This document shows positions 11,601 to 23,400 of a stretch of DNA of 64,000 nt, in pieces. Numbering within the stretch: position 1 is the stretch's first letter; the number at the start of each line of letters is the position of its first letter. The position numbers and the translations under genes were made by a program. The DNA is from Gigantopelta aegis (taxonomy: Eukaryota > Mollusca > Gastropoda > Neomphalida > Peltospiridae). The notes under the pieces were generated by a model. It was not told the origin of the DNA. It made no database searches and was given only the letters and a program-made list of their open reading frames with translations. The DNA lies in contig NC_054704.1 in assembly GCF_016097555.1 (NCBI RefSeq), forward strand, positions 33,120,554 through 33,184,553, written 5' to 3'.

Positions 11601-13684
11601 ATTCAAATTTTATTAGTTTATAATTGCATATACTGTGCAATATAATTTTTATGTCACATAAAAATCTTTTAGTAAAATATTCTTTGGCCATTAAAATATA
11701 AGTTACTTTTCATATATGTATATAGTATGTATACCAATGGAAATAAATAAAGGAACATATGGAAATACCAACCAAATTTAATTTGGAACTAGTATAGTAA
11801 TGTTTTCATACACAGTTATAATGTGGTATTGAATGTCACAAGTATAGAATTGACTTTCAGTAACAGTCACGTCCTCACACTGGATTGGTGGTTTTCGTGG
11901 CAGTCAACATTAGCTGTTACAATTTGTGTGATTCCTTATAATTATGAGTATATTTCAAATATTTGTGTCGGTATACATACAAACAATAACATGCTAACTA
12001 GAGATGTTCTGTATAACCAGTATACCGCAATATAAATTGTGAACAATACATATTGCGATATTTTTCTAGCGTACCGGTATATTGCACTTATATATTTTGC
12101 ATGTGTGTTAATGCACACTTATTATATTTTCAAATATAAACTACCAATTTAAGAAGAAGAAAAATTAGCTTCACTTGTTCGGAACGAATCATGGTTGACT
12201 GGTGTATCATTTTATAAAGTTAAACTGAATATACATAAAATTAGAGCACTTTATAAATTCTAATAATTCACAATACAAAAAATTTGGCAACGCCCATCTC
12301 TAATGCTAATGGAACATAAAAACTTGAATCATCTTTTCACAATAACAACACTATGAAAATATAGAAAATATAGAAAATAAAACAATTTATTTTTTATTTA
12401 ATGAACAAATATTAAAATATAAGCTGTATTATACAAAAACTATTCTAGAGTAAATAAACAACTTAACATGGTTAAAATATGACACAAAATTATAATAATT
12501 ATTTTGCAGTAGCATAATACTGATAAAATATAAACAAATCAATGTACTCTCTAGGCTCTAACAAACAACAAGACCTACTATTTTGCAAGCATTAATACAT
12601 TTGTGTACTTATGGTAAGAAATTATGTAAATGGGGGTTTTAATTTACAAACTGGGTACACAGTTGGGGTTAGGGAAACGTTTGAGGAAAGGCAAGTAAAA
12701 TATAATCATCATGATTGCAGGAATGAGATGCCATTTAAAACTAAAAGCTGGAACGACCTTTAAAAAGCTGAAAGCTCAATACTGCCATATACTGGACTGT
12801 GTCCCCAAGACTGCATGCTTGAATCTTAATTGGAAAAAACACTGTTAAAAAGCTCATAAACAACATTCCTGCGTATGATTTTAAATATTTTGGTGAACAT
12901 TTTGTTAAACATAAATGTTATGTTTTACAAGGACAATGTTATAGAGGTTTTACAAAAATTTATTATCACAAATGTGTTTTAAAAAATATTTTTAATTTAC
13001 TCTTGATTTAACGCCAAATTTAGCTAATCCAATCCATCAGCGGCAGTAAAACAAGCATGAACCTGTCAGAAATTTGGGGGTATTCCCCAAGAGTCTATTT
13101 ACATATTCATATGCAACTACTCGCTCTTTACTTACTTTTAAAATACCAATGTTTAATCTTTTTCTGAAACAAAATATGTGCTCCTCTAACTTTTATGACG
13201 TAAATGCTGTTTATAAATGTTTGTGTAACATCATGTGTGCGACACTGACAGGAGTGCAGAAGTAAGTAATGGTAGCTACGCCGAATTATGAATCTTTGTT
13301 ATCGAGCACCAGTTGTGATGAATATTTGGAATTAGTAAAATCGGTAATAATGGTTGGTATAGTTGTATAAAACAATACAAAAACCATATTAGGAGCAGCA
13401 ATTGTATTACATGTAAAACCATATATTATTAAACTGCTTGTGCTATAATTATTTTATAAGGCGGATGACTTGAAACACAATAGTAATGGACCAGGTTTTT
13501 GTTAATGTTGTCTTCATTCATTGTATTGTTAATGCTGGTTTTGCCAGTAAAACTCAATTTGCGACTGTAAAACCAGCATGAACATCCACAAATGGTCAAA
13601 TACAACACAGTTATCCCCTAATTTTACCACTGGATTTGAACATGAATGTGGTTGTATCCCATGTCCCAATCAGCAAATAACTTT
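8671..13684. other. intergenic, between convergent genes
   Basis: AT-rich sequence without a recognisable gene. The open frames here are short and have no family resemblance. The only structured item is the foldback at 9832-9978. A GC-richer patch at 10680-10745 (GGGTATTCGAGTCTGGGTCG) looks like a degraded dispersed repeat. Confidence 0.6.
9832..9978. repeat. foldback element, about 147 bp
   Basis: ACAATAAC at the left end pairs with GTTATTGT at the right. Inside, GATTATCGGTCCCGAGTGAA pairs imperfectly with TTCATGAGGGACAGATAATC, and TTGTCAGT with ACTGACAA around a CGAGCTTTAGCGAG loop. It is one long imperfect hairpin and could be a MITE. Confidence 0.75.
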
Positions 13685-14075
13685 TTAAAGGGACATTCCT
13701 GAGTTTGATGCAATTTTTAAGATGTTATCGACTAACAGACTTTTTAACGAGTGTAATTACATATCAACTATATTTTTCTGCATAAAATATTAGTAGCTGT
13801 ATATTAAACGTGTTTCTGATCTTCTAATATTTGTACTAGGTTAAATTTATTATTTTTTCTTCCAAAAATATAGTTTTTTCGTACGTACAAAATTATTTGA
13901 AGACAAAATCCAGTTTGGGCTTCTTACAAATATTAAGACGACCAGAAATACATTGAATATACAGACACTGATATTCTAAACAAGAAAATATATTTAATAT
14001 GTAAGTTTAATTGTAGAAATATTTTATTAGTCGGAAACATCTTACAATGCAACAAACTCAGGAATGTCCCTTTAA
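13685..14075. mobile_element. long foldback MITE, about 390 bp
   Basis: Ends are TTAAAGGGACATTCCTGAGT and its inverse (CTCAGGAATGTCCCTTTAA). The inverted similarity continues inward through most of each arm: AAGATGTT..CGACTAA near both ends, and CTGTATATT..A.GTGTTTCTG and CTTAATATTTGTA deeper inside. No coding capacity. TTAA occurs at both borders and may be the target site. Confidence 0.85.
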
Positions 14076-15625
14076 TACCTTCCTCAAGCAATATAATATT
14101 ATGTACATCTCAGTAAATTAAACTGGCTACAATTTCAAATTTATGTATCAAATCAAACACAAACAAGTTTCATATGTCAAATCAAAATGATTTCTCTTGG
14201 GGCCATATAAACTGCATATAAAATGGAGGCTCCTTTAGTATCCTATAATTATGTCTCATTACTGCCAACAGAATAAAAAAAATATATCCAATATAATAGT
14301 ATATGTAGCTAGGTTTTAACAAATAATGAACAGGTAAAAATGTATCATAAATGTTCAAAAAGAATCAATACAAATTTAAAGTGGATGTATCATGTAGGTG
14401 GCAACAAACAAGATGTACACAATCAAAGACTATTCAAATACGGTTTGGTGGGGAAGACCGATCTAGAAAGGAGGAACACACACTTTTTAATACTGTAAGT
14501 TGGTATGTAATGACTAAGGATGCATCTGCATTACACATTTTAAATTTACATTCGCAACAAACCCACAAAAAATATATCTTTTAATTCTACACAAACCCAG
14601 AAATGCATTTATCTTTTAATTTTGCACACACCGAGAAATGACTCTTCTTTCTTTTTTTCATTTCTGTACAGTAATAAATTTAAATCTATAACAAACCCAT
14701 AAATGTACATCTCATTTCTGTACAGTAATAAAATCAAATATTTAAATCTGCAACAAACCCAGAAATTTACATTTGCTGTGCGGAAATGTACAAATCTCAA
14801 AATATAATTTGTAACAAAATCCAGAAATGTACATAAAAACTCAGAAATTTACATAAACAAAAAAAAAGAGGAGGGGGGATGAAAATAAAGCACAGATAAT
14901 ACATGCATTATCATCATAGTACATAATAATCAATATAGATTAAAAATATGTGGTATGAAAAATAAAATTGTACAATATCATCCGGTATATGTATATATAA
15001 AAAGTAATTTTATTACAAAGTACTACACTATAATTACATACAAGTAACAATGGATGACAAGTGACAAATTCACCTAGTTAACAGTGATAGATATTATTTT
15101 GGCGATGGTCATGAGATGCTACATGTATAACACCATATATTTTTTAAAACATGTTAAGTGGTTGCAACAGTTAATATTCTGTTAACATACATTTGTTATA
15201 GCAGTAATATGCCAGAAAAGATACTTTCTTCTTTCCAAATTTTGTTAGTTCATGGCATTATTAAAAAAGAAATTAATTTTCCTTAAACCTCACTTTCCAT
15301 TGTACCAATGGAACAATTGGCATACACTGCATCTATTCAAATATTTATTTTTAATGTAATAATATAAAAAAAAATAATAATAATAATTTGAAATTATAAA
15401 CATAAAAAAGTGATTTAGGGTGATATACATGTACATGTATATCAGTCAGGTTACACAGCAACCACTTAGTTTTTTTCATGGATGGCCTTATAATATAAAT
15501 GCTAAAGAATTTATGCAGCAATGGTACAAAAGGACAAGTGACAGAGTTAGCTGACTTAACTAGATAAATAAACACTGTCTAAAATAATTACACCAAGATA
15601 TTCCAGAGGCGGCACAGTGTGAAAA
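14076..15625. other. intergenic; imperfect AT-rich repeats
   Basis: Between 14555 and 14860, CAACAAACCCAGAAATGTAC-like units recur at irregular spacing (AAATTTACAT, AAATGTACAT), separated by oligo-T and oligo-A. It looks like a decaying tandem repeat. Nothing coding is seen in the remainder. Confidence 0.55.
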
Positions 15626-16360
15626 AAAATTGTGGTATGGCTCTCGGTTGCCAGACTCTCCTTTCAAATTCACCTGTGAAGTACATTTTCACAGATACAA
15701 CAAATATAATCCACAAAAAAAAAAAGTGGTGCAGCCATGGTCTACACTGCCCCTGTATTCAGTTACAAATTGGGGATTTTGTGGTTTTAATTTAGACTCT
15801 TTACACAGAATTCTCACTACCAATAGATTTATGTATAAAATCAATAAATCTGATAGTGATAGATGCACTTTTTGTTGATCATCATCCAAAACTTTGTGTC
15901 ATCTATTTTGGGACTGCACCATTGTGAGAATTGCTTGGTCACAATTTTTAAAATGGATCAAAACAAACAGTCTTCATGTTGAGAATCTCAAATTAAATGC
16001 AGAATTTATATTATTTGGAGTACAAAAATCTGTTAGGATTGAAATTTTTCATCTTATTTTCTATATTCTATCTCTATAAATGTTAAACTGAAAAATATTT
16101 TGCTGAATATTGAACATCTAAGATACCAAATTGTTCTAAATGTAGAAAAGAGGATTTTAATTTTAAAAATGGTAAAAATATGCAACACTTTAAAAGAAAA
16201 TAGGATGAAAAATTACACATTTTTCAGAACTTTCTATTGTGTACACAGTACAACAAATTCACACGGTATTTTTAAGCATGAGTGGAAATAGCTAATTGTA
16301 TGAATGAATGCTTGTTTGTAAAATGTGTATTTAAAAAAAAATTAAAAAATATTAAAATAG
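15626..16360 (+). mobile_element. L1-like LINE, 3' end of ORF2, decayed
   Basis: Reads NRFMYKINKSDSDRCTFC, a stop, then LCHLFWDCTIVRIAWSQFLK. This matches the C-terminal region of L1-type reverse transcriptase proteins (a Cys/His knuckle of form CTFC...HLFW.C). Upstream LDSLHRILTT fits the same family. Downstream the frame decays, and an A-rich tail (AAAAAAAAATTAAAAAATAT) ends it near 16360. The reverse transcriptase core is absent, consistent with 5' truncation. Confidence 0.8.
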
Positions 16361-17276
16361 ACAAGTGTTTTTCCTCATATACATGTAGATAAAGTAAAAG
16401 ATGAAAACATGTAAGTGATGAATCACGGCTCCCCAACACTGACATCACCTATGTTTCTGGGGATAATAAATATAGTAAAAAAGTTAAAAAAAAGAAATTG
16501 TTATAAATTGGGGGTTTTGATGTTTTTTTCTCTCCATAAAAAACCCCCAAAACACATAATATAATGAGTCATATTTTAAGTACAAAATATTTAAAACAAA
16601 TCTTCATCTAATTGTAATGCTAAAATAGCAATTAGAATTTCATGGAGGATAAAGAGTATAGTACAGGTGAACTGATTCAGTAGCACTTTAATTTGAATTA
16701 CCAAGTAAAACAGCACTGATGTGAATATTTATTATAATTCAGTTTTAAAAGTTACTGTAGTGTAAATCATAAAATATTAGGGATCTTAAAATTTAGTGAA
16801 GTCCATAGAAGTAACATAGTAGCAACATAAAACTTTAGCGAGATAATCTTATCAGGTACTAAATGTTTTTAGCTTAATAATATATCATTTATTATATAAT
16901 ATCGGTAATAGGGAATAAAGTAATAGGGAATAATACTTTTGATATATTTTGATATTAGGCAGCTTACAGACGATTTGAATTTCGTAGAAAATTGAAGTAA
17001 TGTGCTTGCTAACTAACAATTATTATTTGCTATTCTTTGGTTTAATCAATAGCATGAAACTATTTTTGTGTCTTCAATTTAAGCACCAACAGAAGTTTTA
17101 TGTAACAGTCTATTTAATTCAGTGTCATAAAATATTAGCATCTTGTATGGCTTTACTAAATTTGCTAAATTTTTATGCTTGGTAACATTTCCTGACTTAC
17201 AGCAACTGTATATCAAATTTGCTAAAGATGTTACCTGTTACAGTTGTCATCATACAAATGCCACATTATTCTGGTC
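16361..17276. other. intergenic, nothing recognised
   Basis: AT-rich DNA with no gene, tRNA-like or terminal-repeat structure that I could recognise. Confidence 0.5.
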
Positions 17277-17284
17277 CCTATAGT

Positions 17285-17469
17285 CAGACCTGTCAACCTT
17301 TAGTCAAGAGAAAGCAGGAGGTGTGTGTTGAAAAAGCAGGAGATTTTTTAAATTCACACAATTTTACCCAAAATCGCAAGATTTAAAAAAAACATTATTA
17401 CAATAAGTTATATGAATATTTTATAATGTCATATATACTTCTTAACCTTAGATCTTGGCATTAAAAAAA

Positions 17470-17516
<47 letters not shown>

Positions 17517-18613
17517 TTTAAATATTATTATGATTTAATACATATTAAAAAATATATATATATTTTATCCAAAAATGTTAAGAACATGAACAAGAAATAA
17601 AAAATTTAATTAGTACATTTACGGTATTACACTTATACCTTACAGGTTGCGTTACAGGCTGCGTTACATTATCATTTGTGGTTAGTGTACCTAAGTACCA
17701 AAGACAAATTTATATAAATCTTATAAATTAATTTTCAGTTTTTACTATAATGAGGAACGGTGGCGTGGTACTTATTTAAAATCATTATAATGATGCAATA
17801 AACATTGTATCTTCATTAATCATAAGTAAAACCTCATTACGGATGTCGTGTGAAATATACCGGAATTATACCCATTTCCGTGAGTAACTTTATGTCAATG
17901 TCAAACACAACATTTTTTAATTGTACAAAACTAATTTCTTGAAGTGTACCCTTATAACCAACATTTTACCACACAAACATACAAAATTAACTGACACAAG
18001 TATGTTTATAAACTTTATACAGCTAATTGGTCTTTTCGTTGTCTTGCTGTGACATGTGATTTTAACATGCATCGTGTGTATCGCTGTTAACTCGGAGTCT
18101 GGCAGTTCAGATTTGTCATAGTTGCATTGTGTAATCCAGTGGGAAGACATTTTACAATTCAGAGGTGTTATTAGAACTAAATTGGATAGTTTTGTTTTTT
18201 CATATGGCAACATTGAATGTCAATACACAGCCTGTTGAATTAGCGGCAACACGCTTCGTAGCCATTACGATGAACAAACATTATAATAACACGTCATTTT
18301 ATAAACTCCATGTGGCATGTGCTTTTTTAACAATATAAATAGGCTATCCCACAATTCTCACTTCGGCAAAGGTTAAACAGTCGGGACAATTCGGCCTGTT
18401 ACATTCTCAGAAACCGAAAGTAGTCGACATTTTCCGAATGAGAAAAAAAAGGCAGTTACTTCCCTTCTGTTATTTTGACAAAAGAGGATAGATTTTTTTT
18501 TTATGCTTACAAAAATGTCATTTAACAGGAGAAACTGTCTCCCGCACAGGTGAAAGGAGATTTGATCAAATACCGGGAGACTCCCGCTGAATCCGGGAGG
18601 GTTGACAGGTCTG
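17285..18613. mobile_element. non-autonomous hAT-like transposon with intact 8-bp target duplication
   Basis: A 1329-bp element with terminal inverted repeats CAGACCTGTCAACC and GGTTGACAGGTCTG. It is flanked by a perfect 8-bp direct repeat, CCTATAGT, at 17277-17284 and 18614-18621. An 8-bp duplication is typical of the hAT superfamily. Inside are a long oligo-T tract (about 17485-17512) and a 98-codon minus-strand frame (17917-18213) that I cannot match to a transposase. It is probably mobilised by an enzyme encoded elsewhere. Confidence 0.88.
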
Positions 18614-18682
18614 CCTATAGTACCAAATCTGTATTAATGAATTAAGCAACCACCTGTTTTACAAAGACACTTGAGTGACTGA

Positions 18683-18976
18683 TTAAATCTGGTTAATATA
18701 TGAAGAGTTTAGGCGCAAAACGCGATATATCCATTTCTCATTTTCAGTAAAACTGATTTTTTAAATTGGCGTATATCGCGTTTCGATAAAAAAAAACCCG
18801 GGATTTACCAAATACAATTTCATAACGATCAATCACATTTTGCAGCAAATCATCGGGCCTATGATTAGCCCTTACTGATATACAATAATGGCTTTACCTA
18901 AAAACTAGATAGAAAATGGTTTATATCGTGTTTTGTGCCTGAACTCTTTATATATAAATATATTAACCAGATTTAA
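18683..18976. mobile_element. MITE with TTAA at both ends
   Basis: Inverted ends ATCTGGTTAATATA and TATATTAACCAGAT, then a second inverted pair (GAGTTTAGGCGCAAAACGCG against CGTGTTTTGTGCCTGAACTC). TTAA lies at 18683-18686 and 18973-18976. TTAA is the target of piggyBac-type elements, but the termini do not look like classic piggyBac ends, so the class is open. Confidence 0.65.
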
Positions 18977-20387
18977 ACATAGATGTAGTAGATTGTAACT
19001 GATCATATAATATTTGTATACAGACATAATCAACTTAAACTGACTATAAGCACATAAATTTATTATGGTTTGGGGAAATAGGAAGGATGGTTCAATCTGC
19101 AATATAAACACATTAAAATAATTTCATGAAAATTTAAGGTAAAATTCATCTTTAAAAATATTATCACTTCATTAAAAGAAGCTTGACATTCTTTATAAAA
19201 CTCTTGAACACTTTCAACATACAGTTTCAGAACACAATGCCTAAAATGTACCAAAAACACAATCACAAAAATTAGCTGCCTATAAATCTTGCATATGTAT
19301 AAAATAAAGATGGACAAGCAGTGAACAATTGATACAAGGTAATATTCAGAAAATGTAGACTTGATGTTAAACACATTCTGGATCAATCTACACCACTGAT
19401 CGGTTTTCGTGAACTTGCTGGTTTCAGGGTTGGGAATGAATGAATGAACATAGGTTTAATGACACCCCAGCATGTCAGGGGTGGGAGAAACATTACACCA
19501 CCACCGTGGGCATCTCACTGAACACAAAGCAGCTAAACATCAAGATTCTGCTGATATTATTAAATATATATTTAATACACTTAACACTCACTATATCAAA
19601 ACTGCCTGAGAAACTACAGATTTGGAACTTATTAATGTTAGTGTGTGAAACTCTTTTGAATATAGGCACTTTAAAAAAGTAACAGTAACAGTAATGTTAG
19701 AATACAATATTAAAAAATATGTATTTGTTTAAAACCTAAAGTGGACTTCTAAAGTTGATGACTAACAAATGCACAACATAATAATATGCTATAATCATTT
19801 AGAACTTTGAAACATTTATGAAAGTATTTTAGTGTTGTTTACTATCTATGACCATTTTAACCTAGTGTTGAGAGACTGCAGTCATATTCACATATATTTA
19901 ATATGTAATACTGTAATTATAGCATTTAAAAGGCAAACTGGATAAAAATTGTTTTTTATTTATTAATTTCTGTTTTTTATCTATTCAGTAAATGTCCCAA
20001 GTTTAGAATATTTTTTTAAAATGATATTATATTTAAGGACATGTTCTCAAAACAGCAGAATGGAAAAACTATTAGTTTGTAAAAACCTTTTCAGTTTATT
20101 TAATTGCCATAGTTTGAACCACACTTTTAAAAATCATTAAATGATAAAACAAAATTTTAAAATATAACTATATATTTCTTGTATATCAAATAAATGTACT
20201 AACTGTATCATAATTTTATAAGATTAACTTTAAACAGACAAGTTCCTTGATACCCAACCAGACAGCTCTTACAGTGGAGCTATGGTTACAATTCTAGACA
20301 AGCTGCTACATGTTTAAAGCAATTCCTGCTCGGCAATCACTATTTGCCGCTTTCTCGACACATGATAAAACACAATGTGAGGCCGAT
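18977..20387. other. 3' flank and probable 3'UTR of the RPTP gene
   Basis: No further coding exon found beyond the stop at 20388. The minus-strand frames at 18905-19386 are AT-rich and lack family resemblance. Several AATAAA-type signals on the minus strand (TTTATT on plus, for example near 20095) could serve polyadenylation, but the true site cannot be chosen from sequence alone. Confidence 0.5.
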
Positions 20388-20462
20388 TTAAGCAAAGTTG
20401 GAGTACAGGGAATAGCTTTCAAAATACTCCTGCACAGCTTTGTAGCAGAACTCAAACTGTGT
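20388..20462 (-). CDS. RPTP last exon, end of D2
   Basis: Encodes [20 protein letters not shown] then SNFA and a TAA stop. This is the C-terminal helix of a receptor phosphatase D2 domain (vertebrate counterparts end QYEFCYKVVQEYI...YANFK). Acceptor TTTTTTTCAG at 20463. Phase 0 from the exon at 20699. Confidence 0.9.
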   Translation of the reverse strand, partial: TQFEFCYKAVQEYFESYSLYSNFA

Positions 20463-23400
20463 CTGAAAAAAACCCAAGGAGAAAGATATAAAATTATATA
20501 ATTTTGAATTATGAACATAATACATGACTATAACAGCTTTAATAACCTAGGCCTGTACTTAAAAGACCTTAATGTGTAGAATCAAATTTGTATAGCATTG
20601 CCATGACATTAAAGTCTCAGACTCTTACTAGAATCTTGTGTCTAGTCTCTAAACATTTTATACCCTGGTATAAAGTCTTACTTTGTTAATTTACTTACAT
20701 AACTTCTGATCAGCTGATTTCTGCATGCTCTCATTTGGTTGATGGTCTGTACAATGCTAACATCTTGTTCTATCTTTAGTCGGTCAATAATCGCTGTCAG
20801 AACACAGTACAGGCCAGATCTTTCAACACCATCACTGCAACAAAAAAAAAGAGAGCAAAAATACTTACATTCAACATGAAACCCATGGATTTAATTTATT
20901 CAAAGTTTAACATCATCATTAAGGCAAATACATGAGTCTTTTTTTAGCTAGTCAGTTCCCTGTATAGTCCACATACAAATTTTTATATAATTACAGAATT
21001 CAACTGTAATGTAATGAATTTTATTAATAGTCACAGAATTCAACACTCACATGCAGTGAACTGTAACTGGTCCACCTTGATGCACTGTTTGAACATTTTC
21101 CATTATGGTAAACAATGGAACAGCTGACCGTGGAACAATCTGACCATGTGGCCAAAACACACACTGGAACAACTTTATTTCTCTCTTCTTATGGCTCTGC
21201 AAAGAACAGAAAAAAAATAAAGAAAAAATAAAGAAAAACCAATATACCATATTTCTGCACAAAGCAGAGTAGAATGGGCATTTGGCAAAACAGTAGATGA
21301 TTCCATGGATCTCTAACTAGGAGAACAGCCACTCCCGAGGAAATCATTTGCTGGGAATTTCACCCCCTTGTATCACCACAAAGTTTATTCCATCCCTCTT
21401 GCATCACCACAAAGAGGACTGCCACTCCCAGACTAGTTTACTAAAGTACGTGCAGTTCTACATTTAGTCTGTTTCTACTGCATTATCTTTTACCCTGTAC
21501 TGAAAAGGAGATTTAATGTTTAATTTAATGGTACTATGTAAAGAAACGTTTATTTATAATGGATTTCTTTTTCAATTTGTTTGTTTTTATTTGAGTTGAT
21601 ATGGGTTTAAAACTTAACATGTTTTTATATCAAGATTTACTTTATTCATTATGATGTTAAACATAAATTCATAATTTTTCTTTAACGCAGACAGTTATTA
21701 TTCAACAAAAAACACTCTAGTTTTAATTTTAGCTTTGAAGTTAAATTCCAATGTGATAATTGGAGGGCCAGTTGAATTTGAGAAGAGTCAGTAAGATTTT
21801 TCTTCAACTGGCCCTGCTGGCGACCTTGGTTTTCATGTTAATTTTCAACCCTGAACTAAAATAATACAGATAAAATATACCTGATTTTATTTCGATTACT
21901 AAAGCCATATCGTAATTTAACTATATAACAGTGAAACCCCTCTAAACCGGACAACCCTGTGATTAAATAAAAGTCTGGTTTTAAAGGGCATCCTGTTTAG
22001 AGTGGTTATGTTGTGTACTGATATTTAAAAAAGAACCATGAAAACTATCCTTGTTTGAGGGAATTCTCATTGATAAAGTGCCCGGTTATACAGTGAAACC
22101 TGTCTAAACCGGATATGCTGGGGACCTAATATTTATCCGGTTTTGACAGGATCCGGTGTTTAGAGGAATGTGTTTTAGAATACAGAGTTATTTCCCTTGA
22201 TATCAAATTCGTAACTGAACAAACATGTCTGATAATTGCTGAATTAATGTATCTGTCGGAGCAACAAGGACTAATAAGAACGTTGCTAAATCCCAATTTT
22301 GATATGTATCTTTCTTAGTTATGAACTGACATTAAAACATAAATAAACAGCTATTCCACAACCGCCTACCACTGGCCTGTGATGGCCGAAACATGTTCGA
22401 TCTTTCTTAGCAATATTCAGCGTGCGTATTATCTCGTTTCTATCGCAGAAAAGACCAAAAAAATTGTATTTTGTGTATAAAGTAAAAATTAAGGCATGTG
22501 TGTATATTTCACTCTAATTTTAGTTGTTTGTAGTATTTTACTCTCAGTGTGTCAGTATTTCATTCTCAAAGTGCATTGACCTAAAATCAAAGGTGGAAAC
22601 CCTAATGTGAGATTTGTCTGAAGCTGAAAAGAATTTGCATTGCATCACAGTACAGTTGAAAACAATCGAGCATTAATTACTCTGACGTCTGCTAAGTTGG
22701 GCTGAGACAGCAGAAATTGGTGATCTGGGAAATAAAACCGTATGCATGGTTTTCTGGATTCATTGTTTTTCTGGAAGTCATGTTTTCATTAACGCTTTAT
22801 TCATTTACACTAGGGGCGGGATGGTACAGTGGTACAGCGCTTGCTCGATACGCAGTCGGTGTGGGATCAATCCCCGTCGGTGGGCCCATTGGGATATTTC
22901 TCATTCCAGCCAGTGCATCATGACTGGTATATCAAAGGCCGTGGTATGTGATACCCACTCTGTGGGATGGTGCATATAAAAGATCCCTTGCTGCTTATCG
23001 AAAAGAGTAGCCCATGAAGTGGCGATAGCATGTTTTCTCTCTCAATATCTGTGTGGTCCTTAGCCATATGTCTGATGCCATATAACCATAAATAAAATGT
23101 GTTGAGTGCGTCCTTCATTTACACTACATCGGTTTGGTCAGGTTAATTAATTAAGGATTTTACATTTCTGAGCAAAAAATCAATCAAGTTTTCGAAATTG
23201 ACAGGTTTCTGTTTTATCAGTTTTTAATACATGGTTTAAATAAGAAAAAAAAGGCCTTCGGATTTCAAATTTTATGTGAAACACTTTTTCAGTTCCGTGC
23301 CTTGTAATCATGGGAACCCATAGTAAACTGTTTTTAGGTTCAGTGAAAACAAGTCATAAGAACCCATTTTTAATATCACTGATTTAAATTATTATCGCAA

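Noticed and set aside
17917-18213. Transposase gene inside the hAT-like element
   Set aside because: 98 codons without hAT motifs. It could be a remnant but is not supportable.
22717-22979. Overlapping short frames at the SINE head
   Set aside because: They start upstream and run through the SINE ([20 protein letters not shown]), a typical chance translation of a SINE head.
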